From Synechococcales cyanobacterium PMM_0036 (GTDB lineage Bacteria; Cyanobacteriota; Cyanobacteriia; Elainellales; Elainellaceae), in assembly GCA_949127645.1 (NCBI GenBank), contig CASBQM010000303.1, positions 1 to 8,082 of the forward strand: a DNA stretch of 8,082 nt. Direction: 5' to 3'. Both the position numbers and the translations under genes were made by a program. The notes beneath the pieces were generated by a model. That model was not told where the DNA came from. It did no database searches and saw only the letters and a list, made by a program, of their open reading frames with translations. Below are positions 1 to 7,400 of the stretch, one piece after another; the first letter of the stretch is position 1; every line of letters begins with the position of its first letter.

Positions 1-651
1 GAAGCCCAGAGCGATCGCCACTCCCACCACAGCAGTTCTTAGCCGCCATCCGGTCGGGAAAATCTGAACGACTAGTACAGCAATTCCCAGCAAATGCAGA
101 ATGACTGCCATTCCCGAACAGGTTTCTTCCACTTTGACCCCGCCTCCAGGCAGCAAGATCAGCGTCCCTTGACGGGTGACTTCAAATCCTGTCGCTTGCA
201 GCAGAGCCGTCGAGAATTGGGCGGTTAAGGTAGAGATATCGATCGCCTGAGCTATGGCAGTCGGGGATAGAGCCAGAAAAGCGAGAACTAGCAATTCTCC
301 TCTGTAGTGCTTTAAGCCTGAGAATCCGGAAACCAACAGCGCAAGCCCTAATGCGGAAACTCCCGGCAGAATATGTAAAAACAGATCGTTGGGTTCAGCG
401 CTGACGCTGCTCACGAGAACGCCGCCCAGCAGCAGCAAACCCGCTAATTTACTGCCCCAACTGCTACCCAGCGGCAGAGCATAACGCCTCGACCAGAGCA
501 AAAGACCCACCCCTGCCCATAGCAGCAGACCATTGCTAAATAGCGGAAAGTCATCGGCTCTTGAGGCTAAGGCGAGGTGAACTGTAGCGATCGCTCCCCC
601 CAAACCAAACAGCCAGAATCGAGGATTTTTGAGAGATGCGATCGAGACCAT
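1..651 (-). CDS. Exosortase family protein, probably a cyanoexosortase (partial, 3' end outside window)
   Basis: An open frame runs from ATG at 651-649 to the left edge without a stop, giving 217 N-terminal residues. The protein is very hydrophobic, with likely membrane segments near residues 11-30, 40-55, 67-83, 91-110, 118-136, 181-201 and 204 onward. Residues 174-181 read VEETCSGM. This is the exosortase signature around the catalytic Cys (Cys178), preceded by a hydrophobic strand and a Gly-rich turn. Exosortases are integral membrane transpeptidases that recognise the PEP-CTERM tail of exported proteins. The catalytic Arg and His that normally follow lie beyond the edge. The divergent neighbour at 868 encodes a PEP-CTERM protein, which supports the call. 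An in-frame GTG at 666 is an alternative start; neither start has a clear Shine-Dalgarno sequence. Assignment to the cyanobacterial subfamily is inference from context. Confidence 0.82.
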   Translation of the reverse strand, partial: MVSIASLKNPRFWLFGLGGAIATVHLALASRADDFPLFSNGLLLWAGVGLLLWSRRYALPLGSSWGSKLAGLLLLGGVLVSSVSAEPNDLFLHILPGVSALGLALLVSGFSGLKHYRGELLVLAFLALSPTAIAQAIDISTLTAQFSTALLQATGFEVTRQGTLILLPGGGVKVEETCSGMAVILHLLGIAVLVVQIFPTGWRLRTAVVGVAIALGF

Positions 652-867
652 AAATTGAGACCACACTGAGATCAAGGAATGACTAGATCTAGGGGAAATC
701 TGCCTAGAGAAAATCTGCCTGAAGAGAATTTACTGTGTATTAATCTAGCGCAACTGAAATTGCGGAGGACTTCATTTAGCCTTTACATCTGCCCCAAATA
801 TCCGTGAAGAAACGGTGATTTGTAGCTCAACACACCGCTCTCCGGAGGCAAGAGTCTCAAGAATAAG
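652..867. promoter_or_regulatory. Divergent intergenic region between exosortase and PEP-CTERM genes
   Basis: This 216-bp region separates two divergent start codons and should hold both promoters. It contains a perfect 10-bp palindrome CTAGATCTAG (683-692), an imperfect tandem 15-bp repeat (695-724), a -10-like TATTAA on the plus strand (738-743) without a convincing -35 partner, a short inverted repeat CCGT-N6-ACGG (802-815), and CTCCGGAG with an embedded GGAGG (840-848). I see no open frame or RNA gene in it. Which of these elements are functional is not decidable from the sequence alone. Confidence 0.5.
695..724. repeat. Two imperfect tandem copies of a 15-bp unit
   Basis: Positions 695-709 and 710-724 share AAATCTGCCT at the same phase (696-705 and 711-720). 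The pair sits 3 bp from the CTAGATCTAG palindrome, between divergent promoters. It could be a paired protein-binding site, but there is no direct evidence for that. Confidence 0.6.
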
Positions 868-2055
868 ATGTTCATTCTTCTGACAAAAAGCTTCATGAAA
901 CTGCGTTTTCAGGTTTCCGTCATTCTCGGTTCGTTAGCATTATTGAGTTTCAGCGCAGTCCGTGCCAATGCCTTTCTGCTAATTGGTAATAGTGCCAGCA
1001 ATAACATTATTAAATTTGACGAAGGCAGTGCAAGTGCGATCGGTAATTTCACGACTCCCGGCAGCGGCGGTCTCAATGCACCCGACGACCTCACCTTTGG
1101 ACCCGATGGCAATCTTTACGTCAGCAGCGGTGGCGATAGCGGCCTCAACCTATTCGACCCAGCCTACCCCACAGATTCAGCCGTTCTGAAATATAGCGCC
1201 ACTGGCGACTTCCTAGGGGTTGCAGCCTCCGGATTTGGGCTAACTCGCCCCTATGGCAATGCTTTCGGAGCGGATGGTAGCCTTTACGTCAGCAGCTTCC
1301 GCACCAATCAGATCTTGCGCTACGATGGCAGCGGCTCGTTCCTGGGCGTTTTTGCCTCAGATAACAACGGCGGCTTTGGCACAAAAGATGGCTTGAATGG
1401 ACCCAATGGCTTGCTGTTCGCCCCAGATGGCAGTCTTTATGTCGCCACAGAGGGAACCGCAAACGACGCGAAGGGAGACCTCGCCTTTGCCTTCGACAGC
1501 CAAGTGATTCGCTATACCCCTGAGCAGGTGTCTGGTTTAGCTCCGACCACAACACCCAGTGTGTTTGTCCCCCAGCCTACCCCGCTAGCAGAAAGCTTCG
1601 GCTTTGTTAGCCTGTTGGGATTGGCGATCGCCCCCGATCAGCAAAGTCTGTTTATCAGCGATTTCGCAGGTGGTATCCGGCAGTACGATTTTGGTGGCAG
1701 CCTGTTGAATACACTTTCTACCAACTATACGGGCACCTCTCCTAGCAGCAATTTTATCGGCAGCCTCACGTTTGGGTCTGGCGAAAACAGCGGCAATCTC
1801 TACGCCATCGGATTCAATAACGTCAAAGGGAACGATAATATCGGCTCTGTGATTGCCTACGAAGATGCAAAAGGCAGCGCCATAAAGTTCACCGGGACGG
1901 TCTCGACCGACAGTAGTCTGAAGCGCCCCATTGGGGTTACGGCTGTTCCCTCGGTGGAACCTGTGCCCGAACCTGCGACGATCTATAGTACGCTGCTAGT
2001 GCTGGGTGGTCTGGGCTTTGCGGCAAAACGTAGACGCAAGGCGATCGCTAAGTAG
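868..2055 (+). CDS. Exported NHL/SMP-30-like beta-propeller protein with PEP-CTERM sorting tail
   Basis: The 395-residue product has three parts. The N-terminus carries a basic start (MKLR at 10-13), a hydrophobic core and an ANA cleavage motif at 33-35, giving a Sec signal peptide. The middle has four to five propeller-like repeats of the form P-x-G/D-x-x-F-x-x-D-G-x-L-Y-V, at about residues 71-89, 127-144, 178-196, 249-266 and, more weakly, 297-316. The C-terminus is a PEP-CTERM tail: VPEPAT at 366-371, a hydrophobic helix at about 372-386, then basic KRRRK at 387-391. Such proteins are exported, held by the tail, then processed by an exosortase and placed at the cell surface. The start is uncertain: ATG 868 has GGAGG 19 bp upstream, while ATG 895 gives a more typical signal peptide but has no ribosome site. 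I do not assign an enzyme activity. Confidence 0.88.
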   Translation: MFILLTKSFMKLRFQVSVILGSLALLSFSAVRANAFLLIGNSASNNIIKFDEGSASAIGNFTTPGSGGLNAPDDLTFGPDGNLYVSSGGDSGLNLFDPAYPTDSAVLKYSATGDFLGVAASGFGLTRPYGNAFGADGSLYVSSFRTNQILRYDGSGSFLGVFASDNNGGFGTKDGLNGPNGLLFAPDGSLYVATEGTANDAKGDLAFAFDSQVIRYTPEQVSGLAPTTTPSVFVPQPTPLAESFGFVSLLGLAIAPDQQSLFISDFAGGIRQYDFGGSLLNTLSTNYTGTSPSSNFIGSLTFGSGENSGNLYAIGFNNVKGNDNIGSVIAYEDAKGSAIKFTGTVSTDSSLKRPIGVTAVPSVEPVPEPATIYSTLLVLGGLGFAAKRRRKAIAK

Positions 2056-2072
2056 CCATCTGTTAAAAAGCC

Positions 2073-2080
2073 AGGAGAGG
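2073..2080 (+). promoter_or_regulatory. Shine-Dalgarno sequence supporting a TTG start
   Basis: AGGAGAGG ends 2 bp before the TTG at 2083, and its AGGAG core is 5 bp from it. No ATG or GTG start lies between the in-frame stop at 2053-2055 and this TTG. The first in-frame ATG is 138 codons into the conserved domain, so this site fixes the start. Confidence 0.65.
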
Positions 2081-2082
2081 CA

Positions 2083-2988
2083 TTGCTAAATCGGGGCTGG
2101 ACTTATCGAGAACAGGTCGATCGCTCTGGTGCAGGGCTGACTCTTCTGGCGTACTACAGCCAGCGATATCCCCACTCTAGCCTTGAAGAATGGCAGGGCA
2201 GAATTGTGGCAGGACAGGTTCTGCTAGATGATCACCTTGCTGCAACCGACGCGATTCTGCATCTCGGACAGCGGTTAATTTATCACCGTCTGCCCTGGGA
2301 AGAGCCAGAGGTGCCGCTCTCTTTTGAGGTGCTTCACGAAGACTCAGATCTGCTGATTGTGGTCAAGCCGTCCGGTCTGCCTGTGCTGCCGGGAGGTGGT
2401 TTCTTGGAGCATACGCTGCTGAGGCAGCTACAGCGGCAATACCCCCAAGACACGCCCGTACCGATTCATCGGCTGGGTCGCGGCACGTCTGGACTGATGC
2501 TAATGGCGCGATCGCCCCTTGCCAAAGCTCATCTGAGCCAACAAATGCGCGAGCGCCAGATCCAGAAAGTCTATCGGGCGCTAGTGGGCAGCGGCTTCCC
2601 CGATCGGCTGAGGTTAACTGATGCGATCGGCAAAATTCCCCATCCAATTTTGGGCTACATCTACGGCGCAACGCCTAACGGACTCTTTGCCCAGAGCGAG
2701 TGCCGGGTGTTGAGGCGGAACGGTGACAGTACCCTGCTGGAAGTCACCATTCTTACCGGGCGACCGCACCAAATTCGGATTCATCTAGCGGCGGCAGGGT
2801 ATCCATTACTGAACGATCCGCTGTACGGCATTGGCGGCATCCCCATCTATCAGCCAGAAATTGGGCAAGTTCCGGTTCCGGGAGATTGCGGCTATTGTCT
2901 CCATGCCTATCAACTCGGCTTTACTCATCCCCGCACGGGTGAGGTTATGAGCGTGACTTGTCCCCCACCTGACCTGCTAAAGCCCTAG
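2083..2988 (+). CDS. RluA-family RNA pseudouridine synthase homologue lacking the usual catalytic Asp
   Basis: The 301-residue product is of normal length for the RluA family, whose members convert uridine to pseudouridine in rRNA or tRNA. An S4-like RNA-binding region lies at about 20-70. The catalytic domain shows the EDSDLLIVVKPSGLPV motif at 86-101, the central motif at 129-137, and the C-terminal TGRPHQIRIHL...NDPLYG block at 225-249. The central motif reads HRLGRGTSG, whereas the family has HRLDRxTSG. Gly132 (codon GGT) therefore replaces the aspartate that attacks the uracil ring. All other landmarks are kept. Either this is a divergent subgroup with altered chemistry or an RNA-binding function, or activity is lost. 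It starts 27 bp after the PEP-CTERM gene with no terminator visible, so cotranscription is possible. Its target base is unknown. Confidence 0.87.
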   Translation: MLNRGWTYREQVDRSGAGLTLLAYYSQRYPHSSLEEWQGRIVAGQVLLDDHLAATDAILHLGQRLIYHRLPWEEPEVPLSFEVLHEDSDLLIVVKPSGLPVLPGGGFLEHTLLRQLQRQYPQDTPVPIHRLGRGTSGLMLMARSPLAKAHLSQQMRERQIQKVYRALVGSGFPDRLRLTDAIGKIPHPILGYIYGATPNGLFAQSECRVLRRNGDSTLLEVTILTGRPHQIRIHLAAAGYPLLNDPLYGIGGIPIYQPEIGQVPVPGDCGYCLHAYQLGFTHPRTGEVMSVTCPPPDLLKP

Positions 2989-4052
2989 CGAATCGACTGC
3001 ATTCCATCAAAGGCTCGAATCAGCTCATCGGCAACATAGCTAATGGGGGCACGCGATCGCACCTTGATGTTAGCAACCAACGTCATACCGGGCGTGAGAG
3101 TCAGCGGCTTCGATCGGTTCGCCAAAAACTGCTGATCAATCTGCACCTCCACAGGGAAACCTCCTGGTCCAGGCGTTTGCTCATTCTTCATCACCTCGTT
3201 ACCAATCTGAGAAACAGTGCCTTTGACGGCTCCAAATTCTGTAAAGGGGTAGGCATCAATCCGAACATCGACCGGCATTCCCTGGCGAATGTTGGCGATA
3301 TCGATATTGGCAACCTGAACTCGCGCCGTCAAATTTTCGCTGGGCACCACCTGAAGCAAGACCTGTCCGGGTTGGGCGACCATCCCCGGTAGCTTAGGTC
3401 CCAAATTAAACACGATGCCGTCTGCGGGCGCATGAATGTCCTGATCTTTCAAATTGAGCTGAATCTGATTGAGTTGAGAAGTGACCTGAATCAACTGCCG
3501 CTGATTGTTTTTGATCGTGGCATCAAATTCGGCATCTAGTGCCGCAAGCTGGCTCTGCAAATTCTGGTAGTCTGCGCCGATTTGCTGCCGGGTTTGTACC
3601 TGCGCCTGAACCTGATTAAGCTGAAGCTGGCTTTTTTGCAGGTCGCCCTGGTTGGCTTGACTTTGCAGCGCGTTGACATCAATGACGCGCTTCAGAAAAT
3701 CTGTGCGAGAAATAGCGCCTTGCTCTAGCAGCGGCTGCAATTGACTCACCAACTTTTGCTCTACATCTCGCTGAAACTCGGTTTGAGATAGCTGCGATTC
3801 AGTAGAGGCGACCTGAGCCTGCAAACTCGACCCTTGCAGATCATTAATAGCAAGGCGATCCTGCAACTGCTGCTGAAACAGATTGTATCGTTGGAACTGT
3901 TCTGGGCTAAGGGTGCTGGGATCACCCGAAATTTGGGCGACCAGGAGCGATCGCGTTTCCACCCGATTAATCAACTCTGGAGAAATATTGGCTCCGCTCT
4001 GGATCAGGGCACTGGCAGACACACCTTGAGTCGCCTGCCGCAAAACCGCCAT
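2985..4052 (-). CDS. C-terminal fragment of the HlyD-family protein, downstream of the amber codon
   Basis: The 355-residue open segment begins with an internal Met 21 bp after the TAG. It holds the coiled-coil hairpin (about residues 20-205, rich in Gln and Leu), the second lipoyl motif at about 206-225 and the beta-barrel region to the end. It has no signal peptide, membrane helix or ribosome site. It is most likely the rest of the interrupted adaptor rather than an independent gene. Full codon conservation argues that the interruption is recent or not real. Confidence 0.55.
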   Translation of the reverse strand: MAVLRQATQGVSASALIQSGANISPELINRVETRSLLVAQISGDPSTLSPEQFQRYNLFQQQLQDRLAINDLQGSSLQAQVASTESQLSQTEFQRDVEQKLVSQLQPLLEQGAISRTDFLKRVIDVNALQSQANQGDLQKSQLQLNQVQAQVQTRQQIGADYQNLQSQLAALDAEFDATIKNNQRQLIQVTSQLNQIQLNLKDQDIHAPADGIVFNLGPKLPGMVAQPGQVLLQVVPSENLTARVQVANIDIANIRQGMPVDVRIDAYPFTEFGAVKGTVSQIGNEVMKNEQTPGPGGFPVEVQIDQQFLANRSKPLTLTPGMTLVANIKVRSRAPISYVADELIRAFDGMQSIR

Positions 4053-4073
4053 TTCGGTGAGAAACTGCTCTCG

Positions 4074-4430
4074 CTACACGAGTAATGTCTGGAGCTGATT
4101 TTGAAGTTCTGCCTTATCGAGTTGCAGCAAAAGTTGACCCTGCTTGACACGCTGACCTTCGCGCACCGCCACCACCTTCACCACGCCGCCAATTTTAGAC
4201 TGCACTGCCTGAGATTGCGACAAAGGCTCTAGCTTGCCCTGAGCGGCTACGACCACATCCACTCGTGCCACCACAGACCAGGTTCCAGCGGCGGTTAGCC
4301 CCAGCAAAATCACAAAAATCAGGCGCTTTGTCCAGGCGGCAGGCTGAGGCAGATTTAGCCCGCCCAGCTCCATATTTTGCTCTACTTTCTCGATCGCCGT
4401 TTGTAAGCTAAAGAGTTGCTTAAGACGCAT
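4074..4430 (-). CDS. N-terminal fragment of the HlyD-family protein, up to the amber codon
   Basis: If the TAG terminates translation, the product is 118 residues: a cytoplasmic tail, one membrane helix and the first half of the lipoyl-like barrel (IGGVVKVVAVREGQRV and onward). It would lack the coiled coil and beta-barrel and should not form an adaptor. ATG 4430 is preferred because GGGAG (4440-4436) lies 5 bp before it. A TTG at 4442 overlaps that ribosome site and is unlikely. Confidence 0.6.
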   Translation of the reverse strand: MRLKQLFSLQTAIEKVEQNMELGGLNLPQPAAWTKRLIFVILLGLTAAGTWSVVARVDVVVAAQGKLEPLSQSQAVQSKIGGVVKVVAVREGQRVKQGQLLLQLDKAELQNQLQTLLV

Positions 4431-4435
4431 AATTT

Positions 4436-4440
4436 CTCCC
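4436..4440 (-). promoter_or_regulatory. Shine-Dalgarno sequence of the HlyD-family gene
   Basis: GGGAG lies 5 bp upstream of ATG 4430 on the minus strand. The gap to the end of the ABC gene contains no terminator-like hairpin, so the two genes are probably translated from one message. Confidence 0.6.
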
Positions 4441-4480
4441 AATAAATCGGCAAGGTGAATGTGAATTCAGACAGAAAATA

Positions 4481-7400
4481 CTACAGGCGGGACTGCTGCG
4501 AGTACAGACAGTAGTAGAGCTGACGACGCATCATTAGATCTTGGTGAGTACCCTGCTCAACCAAGATGCCAGACTCCATAAAGATGATCCAATCTGCATT
4601 AGTCAAGGTATTAAGGCGATGTGTGATGAAGAACACCGTGCGATCGCTAAATTGACGCATCAGATTATCAAAAACGCGGCGTTCTGTCTCGTAGTCTAGG
4701 GCGCTAGTCGCCTCATCGAAGACCAGCAATCGCGGATCTGTGGCGACAGTACGGGCGATCGCAATACGCTGTCGCTGCCCGCCAGAAAGGGTGCCACCCC
4801 GTTCTCCCACCTTGGTGCTGTAGCCTTGGGGAAGCTGCATGATGAAATCATGGGCATCGGCAATGCGAGCCGCCTCAATCACTGCGTCGTCCGTCAAATC
4901 GCCGAATAGGGCAATGTTGTCTCGAATGGTGCCTTCAAACAGCACCGCGTCTTGGGGCACATAGCCAATTTGCTGCCGCAGGGAGTCTAGCTTTACTTTA
5001 TTAACATCAAACCCGTCGATTGAGATACTGCCAGAGTTGGGCACATACAGCCGAGGTAACAGCTTCATCAGCGTACTTTTTCCAGACCCACTTTGACCCA
5101 CGACCCCCACGAACGATCCTGCGGCAATATCTAAGCTGACGTTAGAGAGCTGCTGCTGTCCGGGGGCAAATCCGAAGGTGACATCGCTATACTGGACGCG
5201 CCCCTGAATCTGCGGCATCTGCACATCTGCACCATCGGGCAATTCCTCAGCCGTTGCGTCGGCAATGTCTGCCAATAGCTCCATAGACAGCGAGGCTTCC
5301 TGAAAGCGCTGCCACAGACCCGCCAACCGAATCATGGGTCCCGTCACGTATCCGGCAAGAATCCGAAAGGCAATCAGTCCGCCCAGAGATAGCTTTCCTT
5401 CTAAAACCTGGCTGGCTCCGACCCACAGCACCAAAAAACTGCTGGTGGTGTTGAGAAATTGATTGAACGAGGCAAAGATCGTGCTGACGGTTGCCGTAGT
5501 AAAACCACTGCCGAGATAGTTGACATAGCGATCGCGCCAAGTCGCCTCCACCAAAGACTCCATGTTCTGAGCCTTGACGGTAAACATACCGCTGAGAACT
5601 TCTATAAGATAAGACTGTACCTTAGCCCCATGATCGGCTTTGACCCGAATCAACCTTTTCTGAATAGAGGCAACTGCCAAAGTTGAGAGAACAATAATAG
5701 GAATTGTTAAGAGAACGCAAATTGTCAGCGTTTGGCTGTATAAAAGCATCACGCCAATATACATAATCGAGAACAAAACATCTAGAACGCCAGTTAGAGC
5801 GGTACCCGTTAGAAACTGACGGACGTTCTCTAGTTCAGACAGCCGTGAAGATAATTCTCCAACAGGTCGCTTATCGAAAAAACTAAGAGGTAGGTGTAAC
5901 AGATGACGAATAATCTCGATACTCAACCGAAGATCGAGCCTTGTTGTCGTGCTGGCAAATAGATACATCCGTAAGATCGTCAGCACTCCTTCTAAAAACG
6001 CAAATAGAATCAGCAGCATTCCAAACATCGGCACAACTCCGATATTGGCATTGATGATCACCTTATCAATGACCTGCTGCACCAAGAGCGGATTAGCAAG
6101 ACCCAACACCTGGATAAACACCGAGGCAATCAAGACCTGAGATAAAATACCGCCCTGTGCCGTCAGCGTCGGGATAAACCAGCTAAATCCAAATCGTTTT
6201 GTGGGAGTGCGGGGCAGCCGATCCAGGATGACCGCCTCACAGGTGGCAGTCGGGCTGCTCAGCGAGGCAGGGCGATCCGGAATTAGGCGTGAGGCAAGCT
6301 GATCCGGCGACAGTTGCAGTAGTCCAGTGCGAGGCGACCCAATCACCGCCCCTTTCGTCGTCACCTCATAAACGACCGTGAGAATATCCTGGCACCGAAC
6401 GATCGCCGGCAGCTTCAGCCGATTTAATCCGCCGATCGTGGGTGTAAAGTGAACAATTTGAGCATTTAACCCGACGGCTTGACCCACCCGTACACACAGA
6501 TCTAGCGGCTCAAACTGATCGATTGATCGCTGCTTCAGCAACTTACGCAAGCTATCTGGGCGATAGGGCACCTGCAAAAACTCACAGACCATACCAAAAC
6601 AGGCGATCGCATCTTCTGCCATTTCAGGCACGGGCGATCGGCGAACAGGATAAGTTTGCGTACGCAGCAGTTCTTTAGTAGAAACGCGGCTGGTGACGCT
6701 ATGGGTTGTAGCAGCTTTCATTGCGATACTCAACGCACCATTGAGCGCAGCGCTAGAAGTTAACGCAGGCGTGCCTATATGGTTATCGGGGCGCGTATCA
6801 GGTGGTGTATCGGGACGTGCATTAGAACGCGTATTAGGAGATGCATCAGAACGTGCATCAGGACGTACATCAGTGTGAACAATAATAGAAGGCTGATTTA
6901 AATCAGAACCTGTTCCTGGAAGCAGACGAGACTCGTCAATCTCATTCGTCTCATCCGTGGGAATGGCACCGCTCAGGAGCGCCGAAGCCAAAAAACTGCG
7001 CTCAATGCCGAGGAGGCGAACCGGAAAAAGAGAAGGGCGGATTTGTTGGAGCTGATGAGGGCTAGTGACAGGCGTGCCGATCGCCACATTGATAGGCGCG
7101 CCGCCGCTCACCAACCAAACTTGGTCAGCAGAAGAAGGGGCGAAAAATCGGTCAGGCTGATTGGGATACCAGGATTGCACGACGGCAAGCTGCTCTTGCT
7201 CTATGTATTGCACTACATCTTTGAGGTTGACTCCTGAGAATCGAGACGGCATCGACGACAAAAAGCAGGACAGCGTATCAAACAATTCGGCAAGGCTGAC
7301 CCGCTCCATCAAAGTCGGCATCAAGTGCTGGAGCGCCAAAGATTCAAACACGTCTGCCGGAATTGCCACCGTCAAGATTTCCTCTTCTTCTCCCAAGACG

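Larger units (their letters stand above)
2985..4430 (-). pseudogene. HlyD-family membrane fusion protein gene interrupted by an in-frame TAG
   Basis: HlyD-type proteins bridge an inner-membrane ABC transporter to the outer-membrane channel. Read from ATG 4430, the gene has 481 codons before its final stop. Codon 119 is TAG (4076-4074). Before it lie a short cytoplasmic segment, a membrane helix at about 28-46, and the first half of the lipoyl-like barrel, ending in ELQNQLQTLLV. In the same frame after it the protein resumes REQFLTEMAVLRQATQG, followed by a long Gln-rich coiled-coil hairpin, the second lipoyl half (IHAPADGIVFNLGPKLPGMV) and the beta-barrel domain. The neighbouring residues suggest a CAG (Gln) codon turned into TAG. 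A downstream ATG at 4052 could restart translation but has no Shine-Dalgarno sequence and would lack the membrane anchor. It lies 50 bp after the ABC gene, in the same operon. The alternatives are sequence error, readthrough or a recent null mutation. Confidence 0.85.

Noticed and set aside
781..867. Riboswitch or other structured leader upstream of the PEP-CTERM gene
   Set aside because: Only a 4-bp stem and a short palindrome can be seen, and no known riboswitch core was recognised.
1289..1555. Minus-strand open frame of 88 codons inside the PEP-CTERM gene
   Set aside because: It is antisense to the repeat region; its Arg/Cys-rich product resembles no protein and mirrors the propeller repeat codons.
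868..2055. Assignment of the PEP-CTERM protein as a gluconolactonase or similar enzyme
   Set aside because: The propeller repeats resemble NHL/SMP-30 blades, but no metal-binding or catalytic set could be identified, and the sorting tail points to a surface role.
2363..2671. Minus-strand open frame of 102 codons inside the RluA homologue
   Set aside because: It lies antisense to strongly conserved RluA motifs, has no ribosome site and a composition typical of a shadow frame.
4052..4090. Frameshift as the cause of the split HlyD gene
   Set aside because: Both halves are in the same reading frame and join directly across the TAG, so a substitution is the simpler explanation.
6779..6874. Short regular repeats as a possible CRISPR array
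   Set aside because: The units are 12 bp, contiguous without spacers and in frame with a coding sequence.
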